From: Actinomycetota bacterium
GTDB taxonomy: Bacteria > Actinomycetota > Actinomycetes > Nanopelagicales > Nanopelagicaceae
DNA: 64,000 bases
Reading direction: 5' to 3'
NCBI GenBank assembly: GCA_010032875.1
Contig: RGSB01000001.1
Span: 1 to 64,000 of the forward strand
Shown: positions 55,106 through 64,000 of the stretch, piece by piece
Layout: each line of letters begins with the position of its first letter
Position numbering within the stretch: position 1 is the stretch's first letter
Position numbers and translations under genes: made by a program
The notes under the pieces: generated by a model
Databases searched by the model: none
What the model was told of the DNA's origin: nothing
The model's input: only the letters and a program-made list of their open reading frames with translations

Positions 55106-55306
55106 GGTCTTCCCTTCAGCGCGTTAATCGAATTCGATCTTCGCTATTGGACCAATTCTTTAATCTCATCTATTTCTCAATAAAGGGATTGATATCGAGT
55201 TGGTCAGGCGGCTTGGTGAAGGTAAAAGGTACCCTGTACCCATGAGCGCGGCGAAATTTCCCGCGTAGCAAGCTCCATAAATAGGCGTAGCCGAAGGGAA
55301 ATCACC
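55106..55306. promoter_or_regulatory. divergent intergenic region with two small hairpins
   Basis: The 201-nt spacer between DUF349 and the metallo-hydrolase is the largest in the window. It holds both promoters, which I cannot place. On the plus strand two hairpins lie close together: GGTAC/GTACC with a 3-nt loop (55228-55240), then CGCGG/CCGCG around CGAAATTTC (55247-55265). A GAAGGGA ribosome-binding site ends 7 nt before GTG 55307. No known riboswitch pattern is recognised. Confidence 0.4.
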
Positions 55307-55978
55307 GTGTTCATCACCTCCTTTGCGGCCCCAATGTTTGCGACTAATTGTTGGATCATCGCTGATAAACCGGGTGGGGAATGCATCATTGTTGACCCTG
55401 GCATGCCCGATGTTTCTGACACCATCTCGATGATTATGAATGAACATAAGTTAAAACCTGTAGCAGCAATTATTACGCACGGCCATCTCGACCATACTTT
55501 TTCGATAGTTCCTATCGCCGATGGCTATGAGATTCCTACTTATATTCATAGCGAAGACCGAGCTCTGTTGCTTCACCCAGAGCGCGCTCATGGACCTGAA
55601 TTTTTAGCGACATTGAGCGCAATGGAGTTTTCTGAACCCAAAGATGTACGAGAATTAAGGCATGGAGCAGAAGTTGAAATGCTAGGAATGAAATTTGAAG
55701 CAATTCATGCTCCCGGCCATACGCGCGGATCTTTAATGTTTAACGTTAATCAAGAAATTCTCATAAGCGGAGATGTTTTGTTTGCTGGTGCTATCGGTAG
55801 GACGGATTTACCATCAGGGTCAGCGCAATCCATGCAAGAAACATTAGTAAATAAAGTTTTAACACTCTCTGATGATCTTCGTGTTTTACCTGGACACGGT
55901 CCTGACACAAATATTGGGCACGAAAGAAAAACCAATCCTTATCTCATCGAGGCTGCAAAGAAATCAGGGAAACGATGA
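55307..55978 (+). CDS. MBL-fold metallo-hydrolase, glyoxalase II-like
   Basis: A 223-residue zinc hydrolase. The metal site is [10 protein letters not shown] (HxHxDH), with further ligands His in APGHTRGS, Asp in SGDVLFAG and His in LPGHGPDT. It resembles hydroxyacylglutathione hydrolase and YcbL-like proteins; Actinobacteria use mycothiol or ergothioneine, so the natural thioester is uncertain. The GTG start is supported by a GAAGGGA site 8 nt upstream. It overlaps hisS by 4 nt, the same order as mycobacterial Rv2581c-hisS. Confidence 0.9.
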   Translation: MFITSFAAPMFATNCWIIADKPGGECIIVDPGMPDVSDTISMIMNEHKLKPVAAIITHGHLDHTFSIVPIADGYEIPTYIHSEDRALLLHPERAHGPEFLATLSAMEFSEPKDVRELRHGAEVEMLGMKFEAIHAPGHTRGSLMFNVNQEILISGDVLFAGAIGRTDLPSGSAQSMQETLVNKVLTLSDDLRVLPGHGPDTNIGHERKTNPYLIEAAKKSGKR

Positions 55979-57246
55979 GCAAACGAAATCAAATTCAAGC
56001 CCCTAAGGGTGTCAGCGAGTATGTTCCACCTCAGTCAAGGAAATTTGAATCTGTTCGAGAAGCGCTACTCGCTCCCGCACGAAATGCTGGATATGAGTTA
56101 ATCGAGCTTCCAGTTTTCGAAGACACAGAATTGTTCACACGAGGTGTAGGTGAATCTACCGATGTGGTTTCTAAGGAAATGTACACATTCGAAGATCGCG
56201 GCGGTCGTTCGATAACCCTTCGACCTGAGGGCACAGCTGGAGTAATGCGCGCAGTGATTGAACATGGTTTAGACCGTGGACAGTTGCCAGCAAAACTTTA
56301 TTACAGTGGCGCTTTTTTTCGCGCCGAGCGTCCACAAGCGGGCAGATACCGTCAGTTTTATCAAGTAGGTATCGAAGCGATTGGAATTCAAGATAGTGCA
56401 CTCGATGCTGAAGTTATTGCAATTGCAAATGCAGGTTTTAAAGCTATTGGTCTAAAAAGATATCGATTAGAAATTACATCTTTAGGTGATGCGCAGTCAC
56501 GAGCTAAACATCGTATTGACTTAGTGTCGTATATAGAAAAATTGGAATTAGATGAAGTTACAAGATCACGTGCAGAAATCAACCCTCTTCGTTTGTTTGA
56601 TGACAAGCGCGAAGAAGTAAAGAAACAGATGAATAAAGCACCCTTATTGCTTGATTATTTATCAGAGGATTCAAGAAAAGATTTTGAATCTGTTCAAAAA
56701 CACTTAAAAGCTCTAAATGTGGAATTTGTCATCAACCCTCGAATGGTACGTGGTCTGGATTACTACACGGGCACAACTTTTGAGTTTGTTCACGAATTAT
56801 TGGGTGCTCAATCAGGCATCGGAGGTGGTGGCCGTTATGACGGTCTCATGTCTGAACTTGGTGGACAAGAGCTTTCAGGTATTGGTTTTGGGCTTGGAAT
56901 CGACCGATGTGTATTAGCAGCCGATGCTGAAGGTATTTCTTTTGATCAAGAGTTCACGTCAGATCTGTTCATAATTCCACTTGGAGATGAGAGCAAAATC
57001 GCTGCATTAACTATTGCCCAGGAGTTAAGAAATTCAGGTTTGCGCGTTGAAATATCTTTTGGTGATCGGGCTTTGAAAGGTTCGATGAAGGCCGCCGATA
57101 AGAGTGGTGCTGCATACGTCATAGTTCTTGGTGAAAGTGAGATTGCTAGCGGAGCGGTTGAACTTAAAGAAATGAGCACGGGCAAGACAACTTCGGTTAC
57201 TCTTACCTCCTTGCAGAAACATCTTCAGAGCGTTTCTTCGAAATAG
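55975..57246 (+). CDS. hisS: histidyl-tRNA synthetase
   Basis: Class II synthetase of 423 residues charging tRNA-His. Motif 2 lies in [19 protein letters not shown], the histidine signature [13 protein letters not shown], and motif 3 in GFGLGIDRC. The C-terminal anticodon domain starts near residue 325. It is preceded by [16 protein letters not shown], the usual HisRS opening. It is coupled to the upstream hydrolase by an ATGA overlap. Confidence 0.97.
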   Translation: MSKRNQIQAPKGVSEYVPPQSRKFESVREALLAPARNAGYELIELPVFEDTELFTRGVGESTDVVSKEMYTFEDRGGRSITLRPEGTAGVMRAVIEHGLDRGQLPAKLYYSGAFFRAERPQAGRYRQFYQVGIEAIGIQDSALDAEVIAIANAGFKAIGLKRYRLEITSLGDAQSRAKHRIDLVSYIEKLELDEVTRSRAEINPLRLFDDKREEVKKQMNKAPLLLDYLSEDSRKDFESVQKHLKALNVEFVINPRMVRGLDYYTGTTFEFVHELLGAQSGIGGGGRYDGLMSELGGQELSGIGFGLGIDRCVLAADAEGISFDQEFTSDLFIIPLGDESKIAALTIAQELRNSGLRVEISFGDRALKGSMKAADKSGAAYVIVLGESEIASGAVELKEMSTGKTTSVTLTSLQKHLQSVSSK

Positions 57247-57272
57247 TTAACATCAGAAAAAGAGGCTGTTAA

Positions 57273-59018
57273 ATGTTGCGCACTCACGGAGCTGGAACGC
57301 TTCGCGCTTCCCATGTAGGCCAGAGTGTTACACTCGCTGGTTGGGTCGCTCGACGTCGCGATCACGGCGGCGTGGCTTTTATTGATTTCCGTGATGCAAC
57401 AGGATGGGTTCAAGTAGTAATTCGAGATGAAAAAATTGCTGGTGCACTAAGGGCTGAGTGGTGTTTAAAGATTACGGGCGAAGTTGTTGCCAGGCCAGCG
57501 GGTAATGAGAATTCCGCTGTCCCTACTGGTGCAATTGAAGTCATGGGCGATGACGTAGTGATATTAAGTGAAGCATCTGCGCTTCCATTTCCAGTTGATA
57601 GTGGCGATGACGTTGAAATCTCCGAAGAAGTACGTTTGAAGTACCGTTACTTAGATCTTCGACGTGAAACTCCTGCCGCTAATTTGCGTTTGCGTTCAAA
57701 AGTTACGTCGACTATTCGACGTGTCATGGAGGACGAAGAATTTTTGGAGATTGAAACTCCATATCTAACTCGTTCCACACCTGAAGGAGCACGAGATTTC
57801 TTGGTTCCCGTTCGTCTGCAACCCGGAAGTTGGTATGCATTACCGCAATCACCCCAGTTATTTAAGCAGTTGCTGATGGTTGCTGGCATGGAAAAGTATT
57901 ACCAAATCGCTCGTTGTTTCAGAGATGAAGATTTCAGAGCTGATCGCCAACCGGAGTTCACGCAATTAGATATTGAAATGTCCTTTATCGATCAAGAGGA
58001 TATTTTGGCAGTTGCCGAAAAAATCTTGGTTAAAGTATGGAAAGAAGTTCTTGATTATCAAATAAATTTACCGATTCCACGTATGACCTATCTCGATGCC
58101 ATGGCTCGATATGGATCAGATAAACCAGACCTGCGTTTTGATTTAGAAATCGTCGATTGCACTGACTTCTTCAAAGAGACAACCTTTAGAGTTTTTCAAG
58201 CTCCATACGTTGGCGCAGTCATCATGCCGGGTGGAGCAGATTCTCCACGACGTGAACTTGATGCTTGGCAAGATTGGGCAAAAGCACGCGGGGCAAAAGG
58301 ATTGGCTTATATTTTAGTTGCGCCTGATGGAACTCTCGGCGGTCCGGTCGCAAAGAATTTATCTGAGAACGAAGCATCTAAAATTGCTGCCTTTGTTGGT
58401 GCAAAACCAGGTGATGCGATTTTCTTTGCGGCAGGAGAACGCACTGCATCTCTTAATTTACTCGGCGCGGTGCGACTTGAGATTGGTAAGCGTTGCAACC
58501 TCATTGACAATAATCGTTGGGAATTTGTTTGGATTGTGGATGCACCGATGTTTGAACCGACTGAAAACAATGGTTGGACGGCGGTTCATCATCCATTTAC
58601 TGGACCTAAACCAGAATTTGCACAAACCTTTGCGAAAGATCCTGCTAGCGCACTTGCATATGCCTATGACATTGTTCTCAACGGAACGGAACTGGGTGGT
58701 GGCTCGATTCGTATTCACGACCGTGCAATGCAGAAAGAAGTTTTCTCTGTTATTGGATTAAGCGATGAAGAAGCCATGAGTAAGTTTGGATTTTTGCTCG
58801 AAGCATTTAATTACGGACCACCCCCACACGGTGGAATTGCACTCGGGCTAGACAGATTATGCGCGCTGCTTTCTCATTCAGATTCGATTCGCGAAGTTAT
58901 TGCATTCCCAAAAACAGCGAGTGGTGGTGATCCATTAACTGGTGCGCCAACTCCAATTACTCCCGCACAACGTAAAGAGAGTGGAATCGATGGGGCACCA
59001 AAAGAGGGAGCCAAGTAA
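57273..59018 (+). CDS. aspS: aspartyl-tRNA synthetase
   Basis: Bacterial-type AspRS of 581 residues. The N-terminal OB anticodon domain (about 1-110) reads [23 protein letters not shown]. Motif 2 is [20 protein letters not shown], and motif 3 is [13 protein letters not shown]. The GAD insertion domain lies at about 290-410. Whether it is discriminating or also charges tRNA-Asn cannot be settled here; no gatCAB or asnS gene is in view. Confidence 0.97.
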   Translation: MLRTHGAGTLRASHVGQSVTLAGWVARRRDHGGVAFIDFRDATGWVQVVIRDEKIAGALRAEWCLKITGEVVARPAGNENSAVPTGAIEVMGDDVVILSEASALPFPVDSGDDVEISEEVRLKYRYLDLRRETPAANLRLRSKVTSTIRRVMEDEEFLEIETPYLTRSTPEGARDFLVPVRLQPGSWYALPQSPQLFKQLLMVAGMEKYYQIARCFRDEDFRADRQPEFTQLDIEMSFIDQEDILAVAEKILVKVWKEVLDYQINLPIPRMTYLDAMARYGSDKPDLRFDLEIVDCTDFFKETTFRVFQAPYVGAVIMPGGADSPRRELDAWQDWAKARGAKGLAYILVAPDGTLGGPVAKNLSENEASKIAAFVGAKPGDAIFFAAGERTASLNLLGAVRLEIGKRCNLIDNNRWEFVWIVDAPMFEPTENNGWTAVHHPFTGPKPEFAQTFAKDPASALAYAYDIVLNGTELGGGSIRIHDRAMQKEVFSVIGLSDEEAMSKFGFLLEAFNYGPPPHGGIALGLDRLCALLSHSDSIREVIAFPKTASGGDPLTGAPTPITPAQRKESGIDGAPKEGAK

Positions 59019-59070
59019 GGCAATCGGGTAGGCTGGGCATCAGAGAGCTGCGCAAACAAAGGGGGAAGTC

Positions 59071-59436
59071 ATGGGTCCAGGCGGAATTGCAACAATTATT
59101 GCCGCATCATCCCTGCTTGTTATTGCAATAGCGATTAGTTATGCGGTTATTCGCGTTGGCCGCTTCATTGACGAAGCGAAAGCATCATTGAAAGCTGTTA
59201 CCGATGAAACGACTCCACTTATTGAAGAAGTACATACAACCGTGACTTTGGTAAACGGACCACTTCAAAGTTTTAATCGAATTACAAAAAACGTGGAAGA
59301 GATTTCTGAAAAAATCACAAGTGCAACAAGCGGTCTAGTAGATAAGAGTGGACCCGCATTAAAAGTTGCTGGTGCGCTCGTAACCGCTGCACAAATGGGC
59401 AAAAAACGTTCAAAAAAGAAGAAGAAGGCTGAGTGA
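59071..59436 (+). CDS. DUF948 family membrane protein
   Basis: A 121-residue protein with one N-terminal helix (about 4-27), an amphipathic helical body (VGRFIDEAKASLKAVTDETTPLIEEV), and a very basic tail (KKRSKKKKKAE). The architecture matches DUF948. The family is uncharacterised, though Actinobacteria commonly keep it between aspS and alaS as here. The helical segment could pair as a coiled coil. AlaRS begins 9 nt after it. Confidence 0.85.
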   Translation: MGPGGIATIIAASSLLVIAIAISYAVIRVGRFIDEAKASLKAVTDETTPLIEEVHTTVTLVNGPLQSFNRITKNVEEISEKITSATSGLVDKSGPALKVAGALVTAAQMGKKRSKKKKKAE

Positions 59437-59445
59437 TCCCCACAC

Positions 59446-61734
59446 GTGGAATCCGCCGAGATCCGTTCGCGCTGGCTGCGCTTCTTCGAATCAGATAACC
59501 GCGAGGGTTTGCTCCACACGGTTGTGCCTTCAGCTTCATTGATTGCTGATGATCCAAATTTGTTATTAGTTAACGCCGGCATGGTTCCTTTTAAGCCATA
59601 TTTTCTCGGCGAAGTGACCCCTCCTTACAAGCGTGCAACATCGGTTCAAAAATGCGTGAGAACTCTAGATATAGATGAAGTAGGTAAAACAACGCGTCAT
59701 GCCTCATTTTTTCAAATGTGCGGAAATTTTTCCTTCGGAGACTATTTCAAGGAGGGAGCAATTGCTCTGGCATGGGATTTACTTACACGTCCGATAGCGG
59801 AAGGTGGATACGGTTTTCCTGAATCTCGTTTGTGGGTAACAGTTTTTCATAATGACGATGAAGCCGTGCAAATATGGAATAAGAAAATAGGTTTACCTCT
59901 AGAGCGAATTCAACGACGTGGCATGGAAGATAATTTCTGGTCCATGGGAGTTCCAGGTCCTTGTGGTCCATGCTCGGAGATTTACTACGACCGCGGCCCA
60001 GATTATGGAGTCGAAGGCGGACCTATTGCTGATGAAAATCGTTACATGGAAGTGTGGAACTTAGTTTTCATGCAGAATGAACGTGGCGCTGGATCTGGCA
60101 AAGACGATTTTCCAATTCTTGGTGAGCTACCTGCGAAAAGTATTGATACTGGACTAGGCCTTGAGAGAATGGCGGCCCTTTTACAAGGGGTTGAAAACAT
60201 TTATGAGATCGATACTACTGCACAAATTTTGAAACGTGCTTCAGAATTAACGGGTGTGAAGTACGGCAGGGATGAAAAATCTGATGTTGCTTTGCGTGTT
60301 GTTGCAGACCACGCTCGTACGTCTGCAATGTTAATTGGTGATGGTGTTACACCAGGCAATGAAGGTCGTGGTTATGTGCTGCGGCGAATGATGAGACGAA
60401 CTATTCGCAACATGCGCTTACTTGGCTCAGAAGACTCGATTATGAATGAATTGACGAAGGCAGCGATTGGCGCAATGTCGCCTCAATATCCAGAACTCAA
60501 TGTTGAAAGCGATCGCATTTTGGCAGTTACGAAAGGCGAAGAAGACACCTTCTTGCAGACTCTAAAGAGTGGAACCACAATTTTTGAAGTTGAAAGTGCA
60601 TCAATCAAGAAGAGTAAAGGCAAGAAAATTTCAGGCGATGCTGCCTTTAAATTACATGACACATACGGTTTCCCATTTGATTTGACATTAGAAATGGCTC
60701 GTGAAGAAGGTCTAGATGTTGACGAAGATGGCTTCCGTCGATTGATGAAAGAACAGAGAGATCGAGCAAAAGCTGATTCAAAGGCAAAGAAGAGTGGTCA
60801 CACTGATGTAAGTGTCTACAAATCCATCGCAGATTCTCATGGTTTTACAACTTTTCTTGGTTATACGCATATAGAGAGCGAATCGGTAATAAGTGCATTA
60901 GTGAGTGATGGGATTTCTGTTCAATCCGCGCAATCTGGCGATGAGATAGAAGTAGTACTAAATCAAACGCCTTTCTATGCAGAAGGTGGCGGGCAATTAG
61001 CAGACGGAGGATTGATTACTCTTGCATCAGGCGCTGTAATTGAAATTGATGATGTGCAAACTCCCGTTCCAGGTATTTCTGTCCACCGAGGCAGAGTTCG
61101 CAGTGGAAGTGTTGAAGTTGGTACTAGTGCGCTTGCCCAAATTGATAGTGAACGCCGCAGTGCAATTTCACGTGCACATACAGCAACACATATGGTTCAT
61201 AAGGCTTTCAGAGAAATTCTTGGCGAAACGGCAACACAGGCAGGATCAGAGAATTCACCTGGACGTTTTAGATTTGATTTTCCTGCAACTGGCGCAGTTC
61301 CAGATTCCGTTCTCAATGAAGTGGAAGCCCGAGTAAATTCATTGCTCCTAGATAACCTTGAAGTGAGTGCTGAAGTTATGAGTCAGTCGGAAGCTAAAAA
61401 ACTTGGAGCGATGGCTTTATTTGGTGAGAAATATGGCGATCAAGTACGTGTCGTAAGTGTGGGAGATTGGGCACGGGAGTTGTGCGGGGGAACACACGTT
61501 TCGCGTTCAGGCCAATTAGGTGTTGTTAAATTATTGAGTGAATCCTCGATCGGTGCTGGAGTGAGACGCGTCGAAGCTCTGGTGGGTGCGGATGCGTACA
61601 AATTTCTAGCTCGCGAACACATTCTGCTGAATTCACTTACAGAAATTATCAAAGGCGCACGTGTTGAGGAGTTGCCAGAAAGAGTTTCTGACCTTAATCG
61701 GTTCAATCTCACTGATATCTGCACGACTGCCTGA
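59446..61734 (+). CDS. alaS: alanyl-tRNA synthetase, frame-disrupted before its C-terminal domain
   Basis: Class II synthetase for tRNA-Ala. The catalytic domain (about 1-450) and the editing domain are intact: [30 protein letters not shown] (zinc/editing site) and [13 protein letters not shown]. The frame holds to ELPERVSDL (61695), then passes out of register and stops at 61734 after 762 residues. The real C-Ala domain resumes from about 61697 in the next frame (see next entry). Against the family, about 30 residues of the helical linker are missing at the join. The GTG start is followed by [14 protein letters not shown], normal for AlaRS. Loss of C-Ala would weaken but might not abolish charging; an assembly deletion is quite possible. 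Confidence 0.9.
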   Translation: MESAEIRSRWLRFFESDNREGLLHTVVPSASLIADDPNLLLVNAGMVPFKPYFLGEVTPPYKRATSVQKCVRTLDIDEVGKTTRHASFFQMCGNFSFGDYFKEGAIALAWDLLTRPIAEGGYGFPESRLWVTVFHNDDEAVQIWNKKIGLPLERIQRRGMEDNFWSMGVPGPCGPCSEIYYDRGPDYGVEGGPIADENRYMEVWNLVFMQNERGAGSGKDDFPILGELPAKSIDTGLGLERMAALLQGVENIYEIDTTAQILKRASELTGVKYGRDEKSDVALRVVADHARTSAMLIGDGVTPGNEGRGYVLRRMMRRTIRNMRLLGSEDSIMNELTKAAIGAMSPQYPELNVESDRILAVTKGEEDTFLQTLKSGTTIFEVESASIKKSKGKKISGDAAFKLHDTYGFPFDLTLEMAREEGLDVDEDGFRRLMKEQRDRAKADSKAKKSGHTDVSVYKSIADSHGFTTFLGYTHIESESVISALVSDGISVQSAQSGDEIEVVLNQTPFYAEGGGQLADGGLITLASGAVIEIDDVQTPVPGISVHRGRVRSGSVEVGTSALAQIDSERRSAISRAHTATHMVHKAFREILGETATQAGSENSPGRFRFDFPATGAVPDSVLNEVEARVNSLLLDNLEVSAEVMSQSEAKKLGAMALFGEKYGDQVRVVSVGDWARELCGGTHVSRSGQLGVVKLLSESSIGAGVRRVEALVGADAYKFLAREHILLNSLTEIIKGARVEELPERVSDLNRFNLTDICTTA

Positions 61735-62026
61735 TGGAATAAATAGCGAGAATCTTCGAAGCATTGCTTTAGATTTACGAGCAAAAACCCCCTCAAGTGT
61801 TGTCGTCTTAGTCAGCGTTACAGATTCAAAACCAATTCTTGTAGTCGCTACAAGTGAAGAAGCGAGAACCGCGGGCGTGAAAGCTGGAGCACTAGTAAAA
61901 ATTGGTTCTACAATTCTTGGTGGTGGCGGTGGCGGTAAAGATGATTTCGCACAAGGTGGCGGAACGGATGTTTCTAAGATTACCGAAGCACTATCCACAA
62001 TCGAGCAGACGATTTCTGGAAAATAA
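61697..62026 (+). pseudogene. alaS: out-of-frame C-terminal (C-Ala/DHHA1) part of alaS
   Basis: This segment encodes the missing end of AlaRS in the frame after that of the main alaS gene: [46 protein letters not shown], and the final DDFAQGGGTD that closes nearly all AlaRS proteins. It has no good start of its own, so it would be translated only if the gene upstream were in frame or if the ribosome shifted. It ends 1 nt before the ruvX start. Confidence 0.88.
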
Positions 62027-62027
62027 G

Positions 62028-62450
62028 ATGCTTCGAGGGCGACGTCTGGCCTTTGATTTTGGAGACGTGCGAATTGGCGTGGCGGTGTGTGATCCGGATG
62101 CGATTCTTGCAACTCCTGTAACTACATTGAAAAACAATGATGATCACTTATGGGAACAGATATTTGAATTAGTTAAAGAGTACGAACCAATACACGTTTA
62201 TGTGGGTGCACCCAAGCATTTATCGGGTGCAAATGGTTCGTCGATGCAAAAAGCAGAAGAATTTAAAGAGCAGATTTTTACTCGGACTGGTATCCCATGT
62301 TCAATGGTAGATGAAAGATTGTCTACGGTGGCAGCAGCGAAGCAGCTAAAAGATTCAGGTATGAATTCTAGAGAGAGTAAAGCCGCAATAGATCAGGCAG
62401 CGGCAGTTGCAATACTTGAACAAGCAATTGCGATCGAAAAAAGAAAATAG
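62028..62450 (+). CDS. ruvX: YqgF/RuvX family Holliday junction resolvase-like, pre-16S rRNA nuclease
   Basis: A 140-residue RNase H-fold protein. Motifs are RLAFDFGDVRIGVAV with the first aspartate, VGAPKHLSGANG, DERLSTVAA and the terminal DQAAAVAILE with the last aspartate. The family is needed to mature the 5' end of 16S rRNA, and is also called putative Holliday junction resolvase. ATG 62028 is chosen because it lies just after the alaS 3' end and aligns with relatives; a longer frame from 61902 reads alaS DNA. Confidence 0.94.
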   Translation: MLRGRRLAFDFGDVRIGVAVCDPDAILATPVTTLKNNDDHLWEQIFELVKEYEPIHVYVGAPKHLSGANGSSMQKAEEFKEQIFTRTGIPCSMVDERLSTVAAAKQLKDSGMNSRESKAAIDQAAAVAILEQAIAIEKRK

Positions 62451-62454
62451 TTCT

Positions 62455-63477
62455 GTGAACAAGAACTCCTTTTTGCGGATATCTATAGCATTAGTTTTGG
62501 TTTTCACTTTTACATTTGTTGCACATGAGTTGCGTGCGGGACGGGCGGGTGCTGCTGATTTTCCCGATCGTCGGATTTCATCTACAGAAAAACTTATAGA
62601 AATAGCCGTAGCCGAAGGTTCATCTGGATCCGAAATTGCGCAACAACTCTTTACTGCGGGGGTAATCGAATCTTCCCAAAGTTTTTTCAAGTTAGCGATA
62701 GCTGATAGTCGAGCCGCACGAATTGCCCCTGGTGTTCATCTGCTTAATTCAAGAATTTCTTCTAAACAAGCATTAAGTCAATTACTTGATCCATTACGTA
62801 TGCCAAATCTTGTAAAAGTATTTGAAGGCTCCTGGAGCACGGAAGTTTTTGCAATGCTGGAAGATGTTGGATTTGAACGGAAAGAAATACTCAATGCTGC
62901 GACAGAGGTAAATTTGCCATCGGGATTTAAATTGCTCGAAGGATTACTTTTTCCCGCGCAATATAGCTTTACAAAAGAGGTTACAGCTAGGGAAGCATTG
63001 CAATCTATGATTACCAATTTTGAAACTAAAACGAACTCTTTAGACTTATATTCTGATCCAAAGTTCACGCCACAACAACTAGTGACCGTGGCTTCAATTG
63101 TTCAGGCCGAAGGTCACACTGATGATTTTGACAAAGTTGCAAGGGTTATACGGAACAGGTTAAAAATTGGAATGCCACTTCAAATGGATTCCACTATCAA
63201 CTACATAAAGAAAACCCGGGGGAGCATCTTCGTTAGCAAGAAATCGACAATGATCAAATCTGATTACAACACTTACCGTAAATATGGTTTGCCTCCCGGA
63301 CCTATTGGAAATCCAGGGATAGATGCCTTACGAGCTGCGATAAAACCAGCCAACGGCGACTGGTTGTACTTCATTACAGTTAGTCCTGGGGATACTCGAT
63401 TTACTTCAAATTTTGAAGAGTTTAATGAGTGGAAAGTTTTGTATATAAAGAATAGGAAGGCTGGTGCATTTAATTGA
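62455..63477 (+). CDS. mltG: endolytic murein transglycosylase
   Basis: A membrane-anchored YceG/MltG enzyme of 340 residues that cleaves nascent peptidoglycan strands. It has an N-terminal helix (about 8-24), a LysM-like subdomain (about 45-110), and the catalytic domain with the glutamate in ASIVQAEGHTDDF, then RVIRNRLKIGMPLQMDSTINY and YGLPPGPIGNPG. GTG 62455 is favoured because it gives a short basic stretch before the helix; the frame extends 48 nt upstream into ruvX. Overlap with aroE is 4 nt. Confidence 0.94.
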   Translation: MNKNSFLRISIALVLVFTFTFVAHELRAGRAGAADFPDRRISSTEKLIEIAVAEGSSGSEIAQQLFTAGVIESSQSFFKLAIADSRAARIAPGVHLLNSRISSKQALSQLLDPLRMPNLVKVFEGSWSTEVFAMLEDVGFERKEILNAATEVNLPSGFKLLEGLLFPAQYSFTKEVTAREALQSMITNFETKTNSLDLYSDPKFTPQQLVTVASIVQAEGHTDDFDKVARVIRNRLKIGMPLQMDSTINYIKKTRGSIFVSKKSTMIKSDYNTYRKYGLPPGPIGNPGIDALRAAIKPANGDWLYFITVSPGDTRFTSNFEEFNEWKVLYIKNRKAGAFN

Positions 63478-64000
63478 TTAATGCCGCCGTTCTTGGATCT
63501 CCTATATCGCATTCGCTATCACCCAAGCTTCACGCCGCGGCATATAAATTTTTGAACATCAAGGGTTCGTATACATCTTTTGATGTTCCTTCTGGATCTT
63601 TGCAAGATTTTTTATGCAACAAAGATTCGGAATGGACTGGTTTTTCACTTACAATGCCCTTAAAGGAAGAAGCTCTTAGTTGCGCAGACACTATTGATCC
63701 ACTCGTCCAGAAAATCAGAAGTGGTAATACTTTGCTTAACCAGGATGGAAAGTGGAGTCTTTTCTCAACGGATGTGCTCGGTTTTAAAAATGCGGTAAGC
63801 ACGAACAACGTAAACGCTCCATCTTCGGTGCTAATTATTGGTTCAGGCGCAACCGCACGTGCGGCTGTTGCGGCATTTGATTCCAGCAATACCACTATTT
63901 ATGTACTTCATAGAAATTCTGAACGAGAGAATTCAATCAGGCAATGTGCGCAGTCATCCTCGATTACATTTTTGCCTTGGGAGTTCACAGCCGATATTTA
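63474..64000 (+). CDS. aroE: shikimate dehydrogenase, N-terminal part (3' end outside window)
   Basis: Reduces 3-dehydroshikimate to shikimate with NADPH in aromatic amino-acid synthesis. A TTG start at 63474 overlaps the mltG stop by 4 nt and gives INAAVLGSPISHSLSPKLH, the AroE opening with the substrate-binding Ser-Ser pair. FSLTMPLKEEAL carries the catalytic lysine, usually VTMPHK/VTIPHK, written as LTMPLK here. SVLIIGSGATARAAV is the nucleotide site. The frame is open to the window end, so the gene is truncated there only by the edge. Confidence 0.94.
   Translation, partial: MINAAVLGSPISHSLSPKLHAAAYKFLNIKGSYTSFDVPSGSLQDFLCNKDSEWTGFSLTMPLKEEALSCADTIDPLVQKIRSGNTLLNQDGKWSLFSTDVLGFKNAVSTNNVNAPSSVLIIGSGATARAAVAAFDSSNTTIYVLHRNSERENSIRQCAQSSSITFLPWEFTADI

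Noticed and set aside
55089-55197. A 12-bp GGATTGATATCG occurring twice, in the DUF349 start and about 97 nt away
   Set aside because: Short, partly coding, not symmetric, and not found elsewhere by eye; most likely chance.
55166-55447. Minus-strand frame opposite the metallo-hydrolase start
   Set aside because: It is antisense to the conserved metallo-hydrolase N-terminus and its translation matches no family.
1-64000. CRISPR arrays, transposases, rRNA genes or prophage
   Set aside because: No regularly spaced repeats, transposase motifs, rRNA sequence or phage genes were seen on either strand.

Overview
This window looks like a chromosomal segment of a low-GC, tightly packed actinobacterium, most likely a freshwater acI (Nanopelagicales, Planktophila/Nanopelagicus-like) lineage. 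The phylum call rests on actinobacterial marker genes: CtaF, DUF3043, DUF4191, the qcrCAB/ctaCDE bc1-aa3 respiratory cluster, and the pgsA-acyltransferase-pimA phosphatidylinositol mannoside set. The acI placement is an inference from AT-leaning codon use, very short spacers and many ATGA overlaps. No taxonomic marker was compared and GC was not computed. No CRISPR array, insertion sequence, rRNA or phage gene is visible, and no gene-free stretch exceeds 300 bases.

Region by region. 1-2.8 kb: tail of an HSDL2-like short-chain dehydrogenase, a damaged NCS1 permease, and nhaA joined to the damaged permease end; a perfect 13-bp bidirectional terminator separates nhaA from glnA. 2.8-19.4 kb: a nitrogen and lipoate block in the order known from mycobacteria (glnA, RDD protein, DUF4191, lipA, lipB, TIGR01777 epimerase, E2, lipoamide dehydrogenase, leucyl aminopeptidase, gcvT, DUF3043). 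It is interrupted by plsC and by three opposite-strand genes (MMPL exporter, Gfo/Idh/MocA dehydrogenase, FAD amine oxidase-like). 19.4-23.2 kb: nadA, an ErpA-like Fe-S carrier, a PfkB kinase, and a TusA plus NifS-like pair whose NifS-like protein lacks the PLP lysine. 23.3-32.4 kb: cytochrome oxidase ctaCDF plus a UbiA prenyltransferase, converging on qcrB-qcrA-qcrC-ctaE, then a degenerate receiver protein and trpD. 32.4-37.2 kb: a looser segment (esterase, DUF4287, SMR exporter, PaiB-like, tRNA-Val, cupin, tRNA-Cys, pabB, pabC). 37.2-64 kb: a second conserved actinobacterial block on the plus strand (thrS, HIT, pgsA, acyltransferase, pimA, LemA-like, DUF3048, pdxST, yebC, ruvCAB, secDF, relA, glyoxalase II-like, hisS, aspS, DUF948, alaS, ruvX, mltG, aroE), with two opposite-strand genes inside it.

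How the genes work together. lipB and lipA make the lipoyl cofactor used by the neighbouring E2 (two lipoyl domains), lipoamide dehydrogenase and, through GcvT, glycine cleavage. The quinol-to-oxygen part of respiration is complete here: QcrCAB passes electrons via dihaem QcrC to CtaC/CtaD/CtaE/CtaF. PabB/PabC feed folate, PdxS/PdxT make PLP, RuvABC and RuvX act in DNA/RNA maintenance, SecDF aids export, and PgsA-acyltransferase-PimA start PIM synthesis.

The points most worth a second look are the NifS-like protein with Ser184 at the Schiff-base lysine position but an intact persulfide Cys304, translationally coupled to TusA; three out-of-frame internal deletions (permease, permease/nhaA junction, alaS) that may be assembly errors or real lesions; and convergent genes that nearly all overlap at their stop codons.
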